From Panagrolaimus kolymaensis (lineage: Eukaryota; Nematoda; Chromadorea; Rhabditida; Panagrolaimidae), in assembly GCA_028622995.1 (NCBI GenBank), contig JAJQJQ010000016.1, positions 1-64,000 of the forward strand: a stretch of DNA of 64,000 nucleotides, given 5' to 3'. Below the pieces are notes generated by a model, which saw only the letters and a program-made list of their open reading frames with translations, had not been told where the DNA came from and made no database searches. Positions 37,936-52,080 of the stretch are shown here, piece by piece; the first letter of the stretch is position 1, and each line of letters opens with the position of its first letter. Both the position numbers and the translations under genes were made by a program.

Positions 37936-39026
37936 TTATTTTTTACCTAAGAGGCCACTTAAAAGTCCACCACCACTTCCACCACTGCCACCACCAAGGA
38001 GGCCACCCAAAAGACCACCATTACCTTCACTGCCACCTAATACTCCACCTAAGATGCCATTATTTCCCAATAATCCACCCAAAAGTCCATCATCTCCCAA
38101 AATGCTTGATAATAAACCTTCAGGACTTAAAAGGCCATCCAATAAATCAGTTCCAAGAAGACCACCGGTTAGGATGTTTAAAAGTTTTTTAACGGTTTCA
38201 ACAATTCCAGTTAAACCATTTCCAAGTAAACCATTAAGGATGCTATCAACTTGGAGGAGACCTTTAAGATTGAGATTATTAAGATTGAGGAGGCTTCCAA
38301 GATCTTTTAAAAGTTGATCAAGGAGTTTTTGAATATTGGTGAGAAGATTAGAAACTAAATTTCCAATAGCTTTATCTTGATCAAGCAAAGTCAATGCGTC
38401 ATTATTGATTATGTCCTAAAATTTAATTATTATTTTTTATGCTTGCATTGATTTGAACTTACAGCAAGTTGTTTAACAAAATCTCCAAGTTCGGGTGAAA
38501 GGTTATTAGCAATTTTTTGTACGCTATCAAGGGTTGATCCAACTTTACCTTGAACATCTTCCTTAATGGAATTATATAAATTTGTAAGGTTGACATCTTT
38601 TTGTCCGCTAACCCAACCATCAATTTCTTGTAAAATTTCTGAATGAGTCAAATTTTCATTTGCAAGTAATTTAGATAATTCATCCAATTGAATTTGTGAT
38701 AAACCGGGAAGTAATTGTTCAAGAATGTTTATGACTTGATCGAGAAGTACACGAACCACTCGAACTACATCTCCAACAAGGCCATACAAACCAGCATTAA
38801 GGGGCAAAACTTTAAGAATGGATAAAATTCCATCAGGGCCACCTAATAAACCATCTAATCCACCAGCAAGTCAAGCTGAACCAGATGTATCAGAAGGTAA
38901 TGATGGAACAGTTACTCCGCCGCCGCTGCCACCAAGAAGACCTCCAAGTAAATTATCTGTTGGTGCTGCAGAGGAGAATGCACACACAGAAATTAGCACA
39001 ATAATAAGATATGCTTTGTTAAACAT
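37936..39026 (-). pseudogene. DUF148-like secreted protein gene, unit 9 (nonsense at codon 52)
   Basis: TGA at 38873-38871. It shares D81Y and the silent change in the first codons of exon 2 (GATTATGTCC on the plus strand) with unit 2, but lacks the L94H of unit 2. Intron 38416-38462. Confidence 0.8.
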
Positions 39027-40074
39027 TTTTGGATTCAATCAAATAAATGATATGAATTTAAAAAAATTGATGCCACTTTTATATTAGCTTTTTTGGTGAT
39101 TGAACACCATTATTTTGATCAAAAAATAATCAGCCATTGTTTTTTTAAACAAAACAAAAAAAAAACATTGCATAAATTAATGTTTTAATAAAACCATTTC
39201 AAAGTTGCAAAACAAAAAAAATATGGGATTAAAATTTAAAAAATTCTAGTCGGTCAATTAAGTTTTTTTCAAAACAGTTGCTGCTGCTTTTTATGAAAAG
39301 TTTTCTCAAACTTTTTACTTTCATTAAATTTTTATCTTTCTTCAAACATTAATTTTTTTTTCTAATTAAAAAACGTTTTTTTCTCGCAATTTCTTGCATC
39401 AACGCTTGATGCTTGTGTTTACAAGGAAAATGAAGGCTTCCAAATCGGCCTGTTAGGATTCGATTTGAAAAATATCATTCAAAATGTATGTAAAATTGCA
39501 TAAACAATAATAAAAATAAAGTACTTTTCCCCTGGAATTTTTTTTCTTATTCAAAACATTTTAAACTAAATTTTGTGTCTCTATGGTTGCTTGATGCAGC
39601 AGATAAATAAATGGATCACAGTTGAGATGCTTCTAACGGACGGAATACAAAACCTCGTTGGGATTAATTTTAATATATTTAATTAAAAATATTTGGATCA
39701 AAAAATCCAAATGTCCAATTCAGGCCCTAATTCAATACGATATTCACTAATGTCTTGCCTTAAAGCATGATGCTTGTGTTGATATGTCTGGAAATTGTTT
39801 TTTTGCATCTATTTCTGAAATGTCTTGTATTTGCATGAATTTATTTGAAATAAAATAAATAAAAACAAGAAAAAATAAGATCTGCTGAAGGGGCAAAAAA
39901 TATTTGTTTCATAATTAAAACTTCAAAAAATATTTCAACACTCAACAAACTGTTTTTGGTTTTTTTGTAGTGAAAACATGCATCAAATATGTTTAAAACA
40001 TTAAAAAGAATTTGTACAATTAATTAATATGTTAAACCAGAAATTTTAATAAGCCAAAAAAATCAAAAATTTTG

Positions 40075-40130
40075 TGTTGTTGTTGTTGGGGTGGTTGTTG
40101 TTGTTGAGGTGGTTGTTGTTGTTGGGGTGG

Positions 40131-40162
<32 letters not shown>

Positions 40163-40229
40163 CACCGGGTTTCGAACCCAGCGAAAATTCTACAACGTAT
40201 TGCAAAAATTCCACTGCGCGACGAAACCC
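40075..40229 (-). repeat. tRNA-derived SINE-like element, unit 10
   Basis: The tail has GGGGTGG, GAGGTGG, GGGGTGG, then the longest pure TTG run in the window. Confidence 0.68.
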
Positions 40230-42075
40230 GATAATATAACAACAACTTTTTTGGACTATATGAAAGTGTACTTTTTGTTGAATTTTCAATTAAATTTTCA
40301 ATTTTTTTGGACAATTTTGAAAGAAATTAAAATAGTGGATTACCTAATTCATTTATTATATATTTTTACTCATGTTTTTCAATCCATTTTCTTCCCAACT
40401 AATTATTCAATGAAGTTAGTTAGGAATATTTAAATTTAATGTTTTTCACTTAAAGAAACCTTTTTTAAAGTTAATGCTTTGGCAAAAATCAAAAAATTCC
40501 AAAATTAATTTTTCTGTTTTTAAAATTTTGTTGATTAATTATTTTACTAAATATTCGAACTCCACTTTTTTTTTTCAATCATTGAGCTCATCAACAAGAT
40601 ATTTGGGTTTTAAATAAATGAATAACATTAAAAAATTAATTTGCTGAATCACGTTTTGAGTTACGGTGTTCAATAAAGCAGCATATGGATATTTTTATCC
40701 AAATATTTATTATATGATTTTTAAAGATTATTCCCAACAGAGTTTTGAATCGCATACCAATTATGACCTTCAACCAACATCCATAATTTATTAACTATCT
40801 TTGTAAACGATCACTTCGAGGTGAACGTAACAACTATAAATTGCTTCCAAATCTGCATGATAGGATCCGATTTAAAAAATATCATTGAAAATGGATGTAA
40901 AATTGCATAAACAATAATAAAAATAAAGTACTTTTCCCCTGGAATTTTTTTTCTTATTCAAAACGTTTTTCTTCTTCATTTTCTTGCTTCAAAGTTTGAT
41001 ACATGTGTTCATTTAGAACTCAACGTCTGGATATCAAAATTTTTGAATTGCGAAGATTTTTTTATTTTCCAAGTAATTTTTGTTTATTTTTTTAACCATG
41101 AAAATGTAAGTCAAAGGTAACTCACTCACTCAATTAAAGAGATTTGAAATTTCAAAGTGATCGTGTTCAACGTGTCCTATTTTTTTGTTCAAAGCCACAT
41201 AGCTCGATCAGAGCCTTTTCTTTCACTAAACAAAAATTGATCGAATTTTTGTAGAATTTTATGTGATTTATCACATCTGATAAACAAAATTTTTTTAATG
41301 TTTCATTACTTATGACTTTGGAATTTATTTTCCTTTATCAAAGCATTATTTTTTGCTTTAAGTGAAAAAACATTAATTTTAATTATCTTCCAAATCGACC
41401 TGATAGAATCGGATTCTAAAAATATCATTGAAAATGGATGTATAAATGCTTTGAATTTTAATAACCAAACAAAAATAAATGAATCATCGATGATTGATTC
41501 AATTAATTATCAAATTATTCTAATCATCCAAACACCTGTATCTAATTTATTAATAAAAAACCTCATAGGTATTGGTAGCGGCATCCACATCCACATTGCA
41601 TTATCAACAAAAAAATCATTATTACTTTTTTCTAAATATTTGTTTCGCTTAAAGCAAAACTTTCCAAAATTTATTTTAATTTTTCCAAAGCCACTTTAAA
41701 AAGAGCTGGAATTTAATTATTACCTCAAACTTTGGGTAATTAAACCGAAGATAAATAATTTTTCATTCTTTTTCTATCAAAATATAAAATAAGGAAGGAT
41801 GCGTTTGTGTTTTTTTTTATTTAGTTGTTCACTCTCTTTCTTTTTCAACCATAGATATACAGAAAAGAGAGAAAGGAAGATAACGCACAAAAAGGTGGAG
41901 AAAAAAAAATGTCTGTCGGTGGTCGTCGTCGCTGACTTATTTTTTTCAAAGAAAATATTTTGATGATATCATTGCACTTTTTTTTTTTAGAATGCTGATT
42001 GATTTATTAATTGAGACAGTAATATTTACAATAAATTATTAATAACATTATTATTAAATACAAACAATATTATAT

Positions 42076-43166
42076 TTATTTTTTACCTAAGAGGCCACTT
42101 AAAAGTCCACCACCACTTCCACCACTGCCACCACCAAGGAGGCCACCCAAAAGACCACCATTACCTTCACTGCCACCTAATACTCCACCTAAGATGCCAT
42201 TATTTCCCAATAATCCACCCAAAAGTCCATCATCTCCCAAAATGCTTGATAATAAACCTTCAGGACTTAAAAGGCCATCCAATAAATCAGTTCCAAGAAG
42301 ACCACCGGTTAGGATGTTTAAAAGTTTTTTAACGGTTTCAACAATTCCAGTTAAACCATTTCCAAGTAAACCATTAAGGATGCTATCAACTTGGAGGAGA
42401 CCTTTAAGATTGAGATTATTAAGATTGAGGAGGCTTCCAAGATCTTTTAAAAGTTGATCAAGGAGTTTTTGAATATTGGTGAGAAGATTAGAAACTAAAT
42501 TTCCAATAGCTTTATCTTGATCAAGCAAAGTCAATGCGTCATTATTGATGATGTCCTAAAATTTAATTATTATTTTTTATGCTTGCATTGATTTGAACTT
42601 ACAGCAAGTTGTTTAACAAAATCTCCAAGTTCGGGTGAAAGGTTATTAGCAATTTTTTGTACGCTATCAAGGGTTGATCCAACTTTACCTTGAACATCTT
42701 CCTTAATGGAATTATATAAATTTGTAAGGTTGACATCTTTTTGTCCGCTAACCCAACCATCAATTTCTTGTAAAATTTCTGAATGAGTCAAATTTTCATT
42801 TGCAAGTAATTTAGATAATTCATCCAATTGAATTTGTGATAAACCGGGAAGTAATTGTTCAAGAATGTTTATGACTTGATCGAGAAGTACACGAACCACT
42901 CGAACTACATCTCCAACAAGGCCATCCAAACCAGCATTAAGGGGCAAAACTTTAAGAATGGATAAAATTCCATCAGGGCCACCTAATAAACCATCTAATC
43001 CACCAGCAAGTCAAGCTGAACCAGATGTATCAGAAGGTAATGATGGAACAGTTACTCCGCCGCCGCTGCCACCAAGAAGACCTCCAAGTAAATTATCTGT
43101 TGGTGCTGCAGAGGAGAATGCACACACAGAAATTAGCACAATAATAAGATATGCTTTGTTAAACAT
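42076..43166 (-). pseudogene. DUF148-like secreted protein gene, unit 10 (nonsense at codon 52)
   Basis: TGA at 43013-43011; the frame is otherwise open. Intron 42556-42602. Confidence 0.8.
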
Positions 43167-44214
43167 TTTTGGATTCAATCAAATAAATGATATGAATTTA
43201 AAAAAATTGATGCCACTTTTATATTAGCTTTTTTGGTGATTGAACACCATTATTTTGATCAAAAAATAATCAGCCATTGTTTTTTTAAACAAAACAAAAA
43301 AAAAACATTGCATAAATTAATGTTTTAATAAAACCATTTCAAAGTTGCAAAACAAAAAAAATATGGGATTAAAATTTAAAAAATTCTAGTCGGTCAATTA
43401 AGTTTTTTTCAAAACAGTTGCTGCTGCTTTTTATGAAAAGTTTTCTCAAACTTTTTACTTTCATTAAATTTTTATCTTTCTTCAAACATTAATTTTTTTT
43501 TCTAATTAAAAAACGTTTTTTTCTCGCAATTTCTTGCATCAACGCTTGATGCTTGTGTTTACAAGGAAAATGAAGGCTTCCAAATCGGCCTGTTAGGATT
43601 CGATTTGAAAAATATCATTCAAAATGTATGTAAAATTGCATAAACAATAATAAAAATAAAGTACTTTTCCCCTGGAATTTTTTTTCTTATTCAAAACATT
43701 TTAAACTAAATTTTGTGTCTCTATGGTTGCTTGATGCAGCAGATAAATAAATGGATCACAGTTGAGATGCTTCTAACGGACGGAATACAAAACCTCGTTG
43801 GGATTAATTTTAATATATTTAATTAAAAATATTTGGATCAAAAAATCCAAATGTCCAATTCAGGCCCTAATTCAATACGATATTCACTAATGTCTTGCCT
43901 TAAAGCATGATGCTTGTGTTGATATGTCTGGAAATTGTTTTTTTGCATCTATTTCTGAAATGTCTTGTATTTGCATGAATTTATTTGAAATAAAATAAAT
44001 AAAAACAAGAAAAAATAAGATCTGCTGAAGGGGCAAAAAATATTTGTTTCATAATTAAAACTTCAAAAAATATTTCAACACTCAACAAACTGTTTTTGGT
44101 TTTTTTGTAGTGAAAACATGCATCAAATATGTTTAAAACATTAAAAAGAATTTGTACAATTAATTAATATGTTAAACCAGAAATTTTAATAAGCCAAAAA
44201 AATCAAAAATTTTG

Positions 44215-44393
44215 TGTTGTTGTTGTTGGGGTGGTTGTTGTTGTTGAGGTGGTTGTTGTTGTTGGGGTGGTTGTTGTTGTTGGGGTGGTTGTTGTTGTTG
44301 GGGTGGTTGTTGTTGTTGTTGTTGTTCACCGGGTTTCGAACCCAGCGAAAATTCTACAACGTATTGCAAAATTTCCACTGCGCGACGAAACCC
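44215..44393 (-). repeat. tRNA-derived SINE-like element, unit 11
   Basis: Tail and head variant match units 4 and 6, although the gene in this unit is of the intact type. Confidence 0.68.
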
Positions 44394-46238
44394 GATAATA
44401 TAACAACAACTTTTTTGGACTATATGAAAGTGTACTTTTTGTTGAATTTTCAATTAAATTTTCAATTTTTTTGGACAATTTTGAAAGAAATTAAAATAGT
44501 GGATTACCTAATTCATTTATTATATATTTTTACTCATGTTTTTCAATCCATTTTCTTCCCAACTAATTATTCAATGAAGTTAGTTAGGAATATTTAAATT
44601 TAATGTTTTTCACTTAAAGAAACCTTTTTTAAAGTTAATGCTTTGGCAAAAATCAAAAAATTCCAAAATTAATTTTTCTGTTTTTAAAATTTTGTTGATT
44701 AATTATTTTACTAAATATTCGAACTCCACTTTTTTTTTTCAATCATTGAGCTCATCAACAAGATATTTGGGTTTTAAATAAATGAATAACATTAAAAAAT
44801 TAATTTGCTGAATCACGTTTTGAGTTACGGTGTTCAATAAAGCAGCATATGGATATTTTTATCCAAATATTTATTATATGATTTTTAAAGATTATTCCCA
44901 ACAGAGTTTTGAATCGCATACCAATTATGACCTTCAACCAACATCCATAATTTATTAACTATCTTTGTAAACGATCACTTCGAGGTGAACGTAACAACTA
45001 TAAATTGCTTCCAAATCTGCATGATAGGATCCGATTTAAAAAATATCATTGAAAATGGATGTAAAATTGCATAAACAATAATAAAAATAAAGTACTTTTC
45101 CCCTGGAATTTTTTTTCTTATTCAAAACGTTTTTCTTCTTCATTTTCTTGCTTCAAAGTTTGATACATGTGTTCATTTAGAACTCAACGTCTGGATATCA
45201 AAATTTTTGAATTGCGAAGATTTTTTTATTTTCCAAGTAATTTTTGTTTATTTTTTTAACCATGAAAATGTAAGTCAAAGGTAACTCACTCACTCAATTA
45301 AAGAGATTTGAAATTTCAAAGTGATCGTGTTCAACGTGTCCTATTTTTTTGTTCAAAGCCACATAGCTCGATCAGAGCCTTTTCTTTCACTAAACAAAAA
45401 TTGATCGAATTTTTGTAGAATTTTATGTGATTTATCACATCTGATAAACAAAATTTTTTTAATGTTTCATTACTTATGACTTTGGAATTTATTTTCCTTT
45501 ATCAAAGCATTATTTTTTGCTTTAAGTGAAAAAACATTAATTTTAATTATCTTCCAAATCGACCTGATAGAATCGGATTCTAAAAATATCATTGAAAATG
45601 GATGTATAAATGCTTTGAATTTTAATAACCAAACAAAAATAAATGAATCATCGATGATTGATTCAATTAATTATCAAATTATTCTAATCATCCAAACACC
45701 TGTATCTAATTTATTAATAAAAAACCTCATAGGTATTGGTAGCGGCATCCACATCCACATTGCATTATCAACAAAAAAATCATTATTACTTTTTTCTAAA
45801 TATTTGTTTCGCTTAAAGCAAAACTTTCCAAAATTTATTTTAATTTTTCCAAAGCCACTTTAAAAAGAGCTGGAATTTAATTATTACCTCAAACTTTGGG
45901 TAATTAAACCGAAGATAAATAATTTTTCATTCTTTTTCTATCAAAATATAAAATAAGGAAGGATGCGTTTGTGTTTTTTTTTATTTAGTTGTTCACTCTC
46001 TTTCTTTTTCAACCATAGATATACAGAAAAGAGAGAAAGGAAGATAACGCACAAAAAGGTGGAGAAAAAAAAATGTCTGTCGGTGGTCGTCGTCGCTGAC
46101 TTATTTTTTTCAAAGAAAATATTTTGATGATATCATTGCACTTTTTTTTTTAGAATGCTGATTGATTTATTAATTGAGACAGTAATATTTACAATAAATT
46201 ATTAATAACATTATTATTAAATACAAACAATATTATAT

Positions 46239-47329
46239 TTATTTTTTACCTAAGAGGCCACTTAAAAGTCCACCACCACTTCCACCACTGCCACCACCAA
46301 GAAGGCCACCCAAAAGACCACCATTACCTTCACTGCCACCTAATACTCCACCTAAGATGCCATTATTTCCCAATAATCCACCCAAAAGTCCATCATCTCC
46401 CAAAATGCTTGATAATAAACCTTCAGGACTTAAAAGGCCATCCAATAAATCAGTTCCAAGAAGACCACCGGTTAGGATGTTTAAAAGTTTTTTAACGGTT
46501 TCAACAATTCCAGTTAAACCATTTCCAAGTAAACCATTAAGGATGCTATCAACTTGGAGGAGACCTTTAAGATTGAGATTATTAAGATTGAGGAGGCTTC
46601 CAAGATCTTTTAAAAGTTGATCAAGGAGTTTTTGAATATTGGTGAGAAGATTAGAAACTAAATTTCCAATAGCTTTATCTTGATCAAGCAAAGTCAATGC
46701 GTCATTATTGATGATGTCCTAAAATTTAATTATTATTTTTTATGCTTGCATTGATTTGAACTTACAGCAAGTTGTTTAACAAAATCTCCAAGTTCGGGTG
46801 AAAGGTTATTAGCAATTTTTTGTACGCTATCAAGGGTTGATCCAACTTTACCTTGAACATCTTCCTTAATGGAATTATATAAATTTGTAAGGTTGACATC
46901 TTTTTGTCCGCTAACCCAACCATCAATTTCTTGTAAAATTTCTGAATGAGTCAAATTTTCATTTGCAAGTAATTTAGATAATTCATCCAATTGAATTTGT
47001 GATAAACCGGGAAGTAATTGTTCAAGAATGTTTATGACTTGATCGAGAAGTACACGAACCACTCGAACTACATCTCCAACAAGGCCATCCAAACCAGCAT
47101 TAAGGGGCAAAACTTTAAGAATGGATAAAATTCCATCAGGGCCACCTAATAAACCATCTAATCCACCAGCAAGTCCAGCTGAACCAGATGTATCAGAAGG
47201 TAATGATGGAACAGTTACTCCGCCGCCGCTGCCACCAAGAAGACCTCCAAGTAAATTATCTGTTGGTGCTGCAGAGGAGAATGCACACACAGAAATTAGC
47301 ACAATAATAAGATATGCTTTGTTAAACAT
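46239..47329 (-). CDS. DUF148-like secreted protein gene, unit 11 (intact)
   Basis: Exons 47329-46766 and 46718-46239, 347 residues, GGA at codon 52. One silent change in the glycine-rich tail (plus strand AAGAAGGCC for AAGGAGGCC). The unit is a mosaic: its SINE-like element is of the type otherwise linked to nonsense copies (units 4 and 6). Confidence 0.8.
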
Positions 47330-48377
47330 TTTTGGATTCAATCAAATAAATGATATGAATTTAAAAAAATTGATGCCACTTTTATATTAGCTTTTTTGGT
47401 GATTGAACACCATTATTTTGATCAAAAAATAATCAGCCATTGTTTTTTTAAACAAAACAAAAAAAAAACATTGCATAAATTAATGTTTTAATAAAACCAT
47501 TTCAAAGTTGCAAAACAAAAAAAATATGGGATTAAAATTTAAAAAATTCTAGTCGGTCAATTAAGTTTTTTTCAAAACAGTTGCTGCTGCTTTTTATGAA
47601 AAGTTTTCTCAAACTTTTTACTTTCATTAAATTTTTATCTTTCTTCAAACATTAATTTTTTTTTCTAATTAAAAAACGTTTTTTTCTCGCAATTTCTTGC
47701 ATCAACGCTTGATGCTTGTGTTTACAAGGAAAATGAAGGCTTCCAAATCGGCCTGTTAGGATTCGATTTGAAAAATATCATTCAAAATGTATGTAAAATT
47801 GCATAAACAATAATAAAAATAAAGTACTTTTCCCCTGGAATTTTTTTTCTTATTCAAAACATTTTAAACTAAATTTTGTGTCTCTATGGTTGCTTGATGC
47901 AGCAGATAAATAAATGGATCACAGTTGAGATGCTTCTAACGGACGGAATACAAAACCTCGTTGGGATTAATTTTAATATATTTAATTAAAAATATTTGGA
48001 TCAAAAAATCCAAATGTCCAATTCAGGCCCTAATTCAATACGATATTCACTAATGTCTTGCCTTAAAGCATGATGCTTGTGTTGATATGTCTGGAAATTG
48101 TTTTTTTGCATCTATTTCTGAAATGTCTTGTATTTGCATGAATTTATTTGAAATAAAATAAATAAAAACAAGAAAAAATAAGATCTGCTGAAGGGGCAAA
48201 AAATATTTGTTTCATAATTAAAACTTCAAAAAATATTTCAACACTCAACAAACTGTTTTTGGTTTTTTTGTAGTGAAAACATGCATCAAATATGTTTAAA
48301 ACATTAAAAAGAATTTGTACAATTAATTAATATGTTAAACCAGAAATTTTAATAAGCCAAAAAAATCAAAAATTTTG

Positions 48378-48493
48378 TGTTGTTGTTGTTGGGGTGGTTG
48401 TTGTTGTTGGGGTGGTTGTTGTTGTTCACCGGGTTTCGAACCCAGCGAAAATTCTACAACGTATTGCAAAAATTCCACTGCGCGACGAAACCC
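48378..48493 (-). repeat. tRNA-derived SINE-like element, unit 12
   Basis: The tail has two GGGGTGG interruptions and a short terminal TTG run; this type is found only here. Confidence 0.68.
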
Positions 48494-50327
48494 GATAATA
48501 TAACAACAACTTTTTTGGACTATATGAAAGTGTACTTTTTGTTGAATTTTCAATTAAATTTTCAATTTTTTTGGACAATTTTGAAAGAAATTAAAATAGT
48601 GGATTACCTAATTCATTTATTATATATTTTTACTCATGTTTTTCAATCCATTTTCTTCCCAACTAATTATTCAATGAAGTTAGTTAGGAATATTTAAATT
48701 TAATGTTTTTCACTTAAAGAAACCTTTTTTAAAGTTAATGCTTTGGCAAAAATCAAAAAATTCCAAAATTAATTTTTCTGTTTTTAAAATTTTGTTGATT
48801 AATTATTTTACTAAATATTCGAACTCCACTTTTTTTTTTCAATCATTGAGCTCATCAACAAGATATTTGGGTTTTAAATAAATGAATAACATTAAAAAAT
48901 TAATTTGCTGAATCACGTTTTGAGTTACGGTGTTCAATAAAGCAGCATATGGATATTTTTATCCAAATATTTATTATATGATTTTTAAAGATTATTCCCA
49001 ACAGAGTTTTGAATCGCATACCAATTATGACCTTCAACCAACATCCATAATTTATTAACTATCTTTGTAAACGATCACTTCGAGGTGAACGTAACAACTA
49101 TAAATTGCTTCCAAATCTGCATGATAGGATCCGATTTAAAAAATATCATTGAAAATGGATGTAAAATTGCATAAACAATAATAAAAATAAAGTACTTTTC
49201 CCCTGGAATTTTTTTTCTTATTCAAAACGTTTTTCTTCTTCATTTTCTTGCTTCAAAGTTTGATACATGTGTTCATTTAGAACTCAACGTCTGGATATCA
49301 AAATTTTTGAATTGCGAAGATTTTTTTATTTTCCAAGTAATTTTTGTTTATTTTTTTAACCATGAAAATGTAAGTCAAAGGTAACTCACTCACTCAATTA
49401 AAGAGATTTGAAATTTCAAAGTGATCGTGTTCAACGTGTCCTATTTTTTTGTTCAAAGCCACATAGCTCGATCAGAGCCTTTTCTTTCACTAAACAAAAA
49501 TTGATCGAATTTTTGTAGAATTTTATGTGATTTATCACATCTGATAAACAAAATTTTTTTAATGTTTCATTACTTATGACTTTGGAATTTATTTTCCTTT
49601 ATCAAAGCATTATTTTTTGCTTTAAGTGAAAAAACATTAATTTTAATTATCTTCCAAATCGACCTGATAGAATCGGATTCTAAAAATATCATTGAAAATG
49701 GATGTATAAATGCTTTGAATTTTAATAACCAAACAAAAATAAATGAATCATCGATGATTGATTCAATTAATTATCAAATTATTCTAATCATCCAAACACC
49801 TGTATCTAATTTATTAATAAAAAACCTCATAGGTATTGGTAGCGGCATCCACATCCACATTGCATTATCAACAAAAAAATCATTATTACTTTTTTCTAAA
49901 TATTTGTTTCGCTTAAAGCAAAATTTTCCAAAATTTATTTTAATTTTTCCAAAGCCACTTTAAAAAGAGCTGGAATTTAATTATTACCTCAAACTTTGGG
50001 TAATTAAACCGAAGATAAATAATTTTTCATTCTTTTTCTATCAAAATATAAAATAAGGAAGGATGCGTTTGTGTTTTTTTTTATTTAGTTGTTCACTCTC
50101 TTTCTTTTTCAACCATAGATATACAGAAAAGAGAGAAAGGAAGATAACGCACAAAAAGGTGGAGAAAAAAAAATGTCTGTCGGTGGTCGTCGTCGCTGAC
50201 TTATTTTTTTCAAAGAAAATATTTTGATGATATCATTGCACTTTTTTTTTTTAGAATGCTGATTGATTTATTAATTGAGACAGTAATATTTACAATAAAT
50301 TATTATTAAATACAAACAATATTATAT

Positions 50328-51418
50328 TTATTTTTTACCTAAGAGGCCACTTAAAAGTCCACCACCACTTCCACCACTGCCACCACCAAGGAGGCCACCC
50401 AAAAGACCACCATTACCTTCACTGCCACCTAATACTCCACCTAAGATGCCATTATTTCCCAATAATCCACCCAAAAGTCCATCATCTCCCAAAATGCTTG
50501 ATAATAAACCTTCAGGACTTAAAAGGCCATCCAATAAATCAGTTCCAAGAAGACCACCGGTTAGGATGTTTAAAAGTTTTTTAACGGTTTCAACAATTCC
50601 AGTTAAACCATTTCCAAGTAAACCATTAAGGATGCTATCAACTTGGAGGAGACCTTTAAGATTGAGATTATTAAGATTGAGGAGGCTTCCAAGATCTTTT
50701 AAAAGTTGATCAAGGAGTTTTTGAATATTGGTGAGAAGATTAGAAACTAAATTTCCAATAGCTTTATCTTGATCAAGCAAAGTCAATGCGTCATTATTGA
50801 TGATGTCCTAAAATTTAATTATTATTTTTTATGCTTGCATTGATTTGAACTTACAGCAAGTTGTTTAACAAAATCTCCAAGTTCGGGTGAAAGGTTATTA
50901 GCAATTTTTTGTACGCTATCAAGGGTTGATCCAACTTTACCTTGAACATCTTCCTTAATGGAATTATATAAATTTGTAAGGTTGACATCTTTTTGTCCGC
51001 TAACCCAACCATCAATTTCTTGTAAAATTTCTGAATGAGTCAAATTTTCATTTGCAAGTAATTTAGATAATTCATCCAATTGAATTTGTGATAAACCGGG
51101 AAGTAATTGTTCAAGAATGTTTATGACTTGATCGAGAAGTACACGAACCACTCGAACTACATCTCCAACAAGGCCATCCAAACCAGCATTAAGGGGCAAA
51201 ACTTTAAGAATGGATAAAATTCCATCAGGGCCACCTAATAAACCATCTAATCCACCAGCAAGTCCAGCTGAACCAGATGTATCAGAAGGTAATGATGGAA
51301 CAGTTACTCCGCCGCCGCTGCCACCAAGAAGACCTCCAAGTAAATTATCTGTTGGTGCTGCAGAGGAGAATGCACACACAGAAATTAGCACAATAATAAG
51401 ATATGCTTTGTTAAACAT
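50328..51418 (-). CDS. DUF148-like secreted protein gene, unit 12 (intact, last copy)
   Basis: Exons 51418-50855 and 50807-50328, 347 residues, GGA at codon 52. A 12-bp deletion lies just downstream of the stop codon. This is the copy nearest the unique flanking genes; its promoter region is complete because the array ends about 660 bp upstream of the ATG. Confidence 0.8.
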
Positions 51419-52080
51419 TTTTGGATTCAATCAAATAAATGATATGAATTTAAAAAAATTGATGCCACTTTTATATTAGCTTTTTTGGTGATTGAACACC
51501 ATTATTTTGATCAAAAAATAATCAGCCATTGTTTTTTTAAACAAAACAAAAAAAAAACATTGCATAAATTAATGTTTTAATAAAACCATTTCAAAGTTGC
51601 AAAACAAAAAAAATATGGGATTAAAATTTAAAAAATTCTAGTCGGTCAATTAAGTTTTTTTCAAAACAGTTGCTGCTGCTTTTTATGAAAAGTTTTCTCA
51701 AACTTTTTACTTTCATTAAATTTTTATCTTTCTTCAAACATTAATTTTTTTTTCTAATTAAAAAACGTTTTTTTCTCGCAATTTCTTGCATCAACGCTTG
51801 ATGCTTGTGTTTACAAGGAAAATGAAGGCTTCCAAATCGGCCTGTTAGGATTCGATTTGAAAAATATCATTCAAAATGTATGTAAAATTGCATAAACAAT
51901 AATAAAAATAAAGTACTTTTCCCCTGGAATTTTTTTTCTTATTCAAAACATTTTAAACTAAATTTTGTGTCTCTATGGTTGCTTGATGCAGCAGATAAAT
52001 AAATGGATCACAGTTGAGATGCTTCTAACGGACGGAATACAAAACCTCGTTGGGATTAATTTTAATATATTTAATAAAAA

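Larger units (their letters stand above)
31302..52080. repeat. Tandem array of ~4.1-kb units, right block (end of unit 7, units 8-12)
   Basis: This continues the left block after the insertion. Units 8-12 start at 31548, 35713, 39805, 43945 and 48108, with lengths 4165, 4092, 4140, 4163 and about 3973 bp (the last is cut by the array end). Unit 12 lacks 12 bp in the 3' flank of its gene (near 50305). Unit 11 lacks one T in a T run near 46150. Homology to the unit stops being near-perfect at about 52080. Confidence 0.96.

Noticed and set aside
1..52080. Ribosomal DNA, histone cluster or CRISPR-like array
   Set aside because: The repeat unit contains a spliced secreted-protein gene; no rRNA, histone or short spaced repeats are present.
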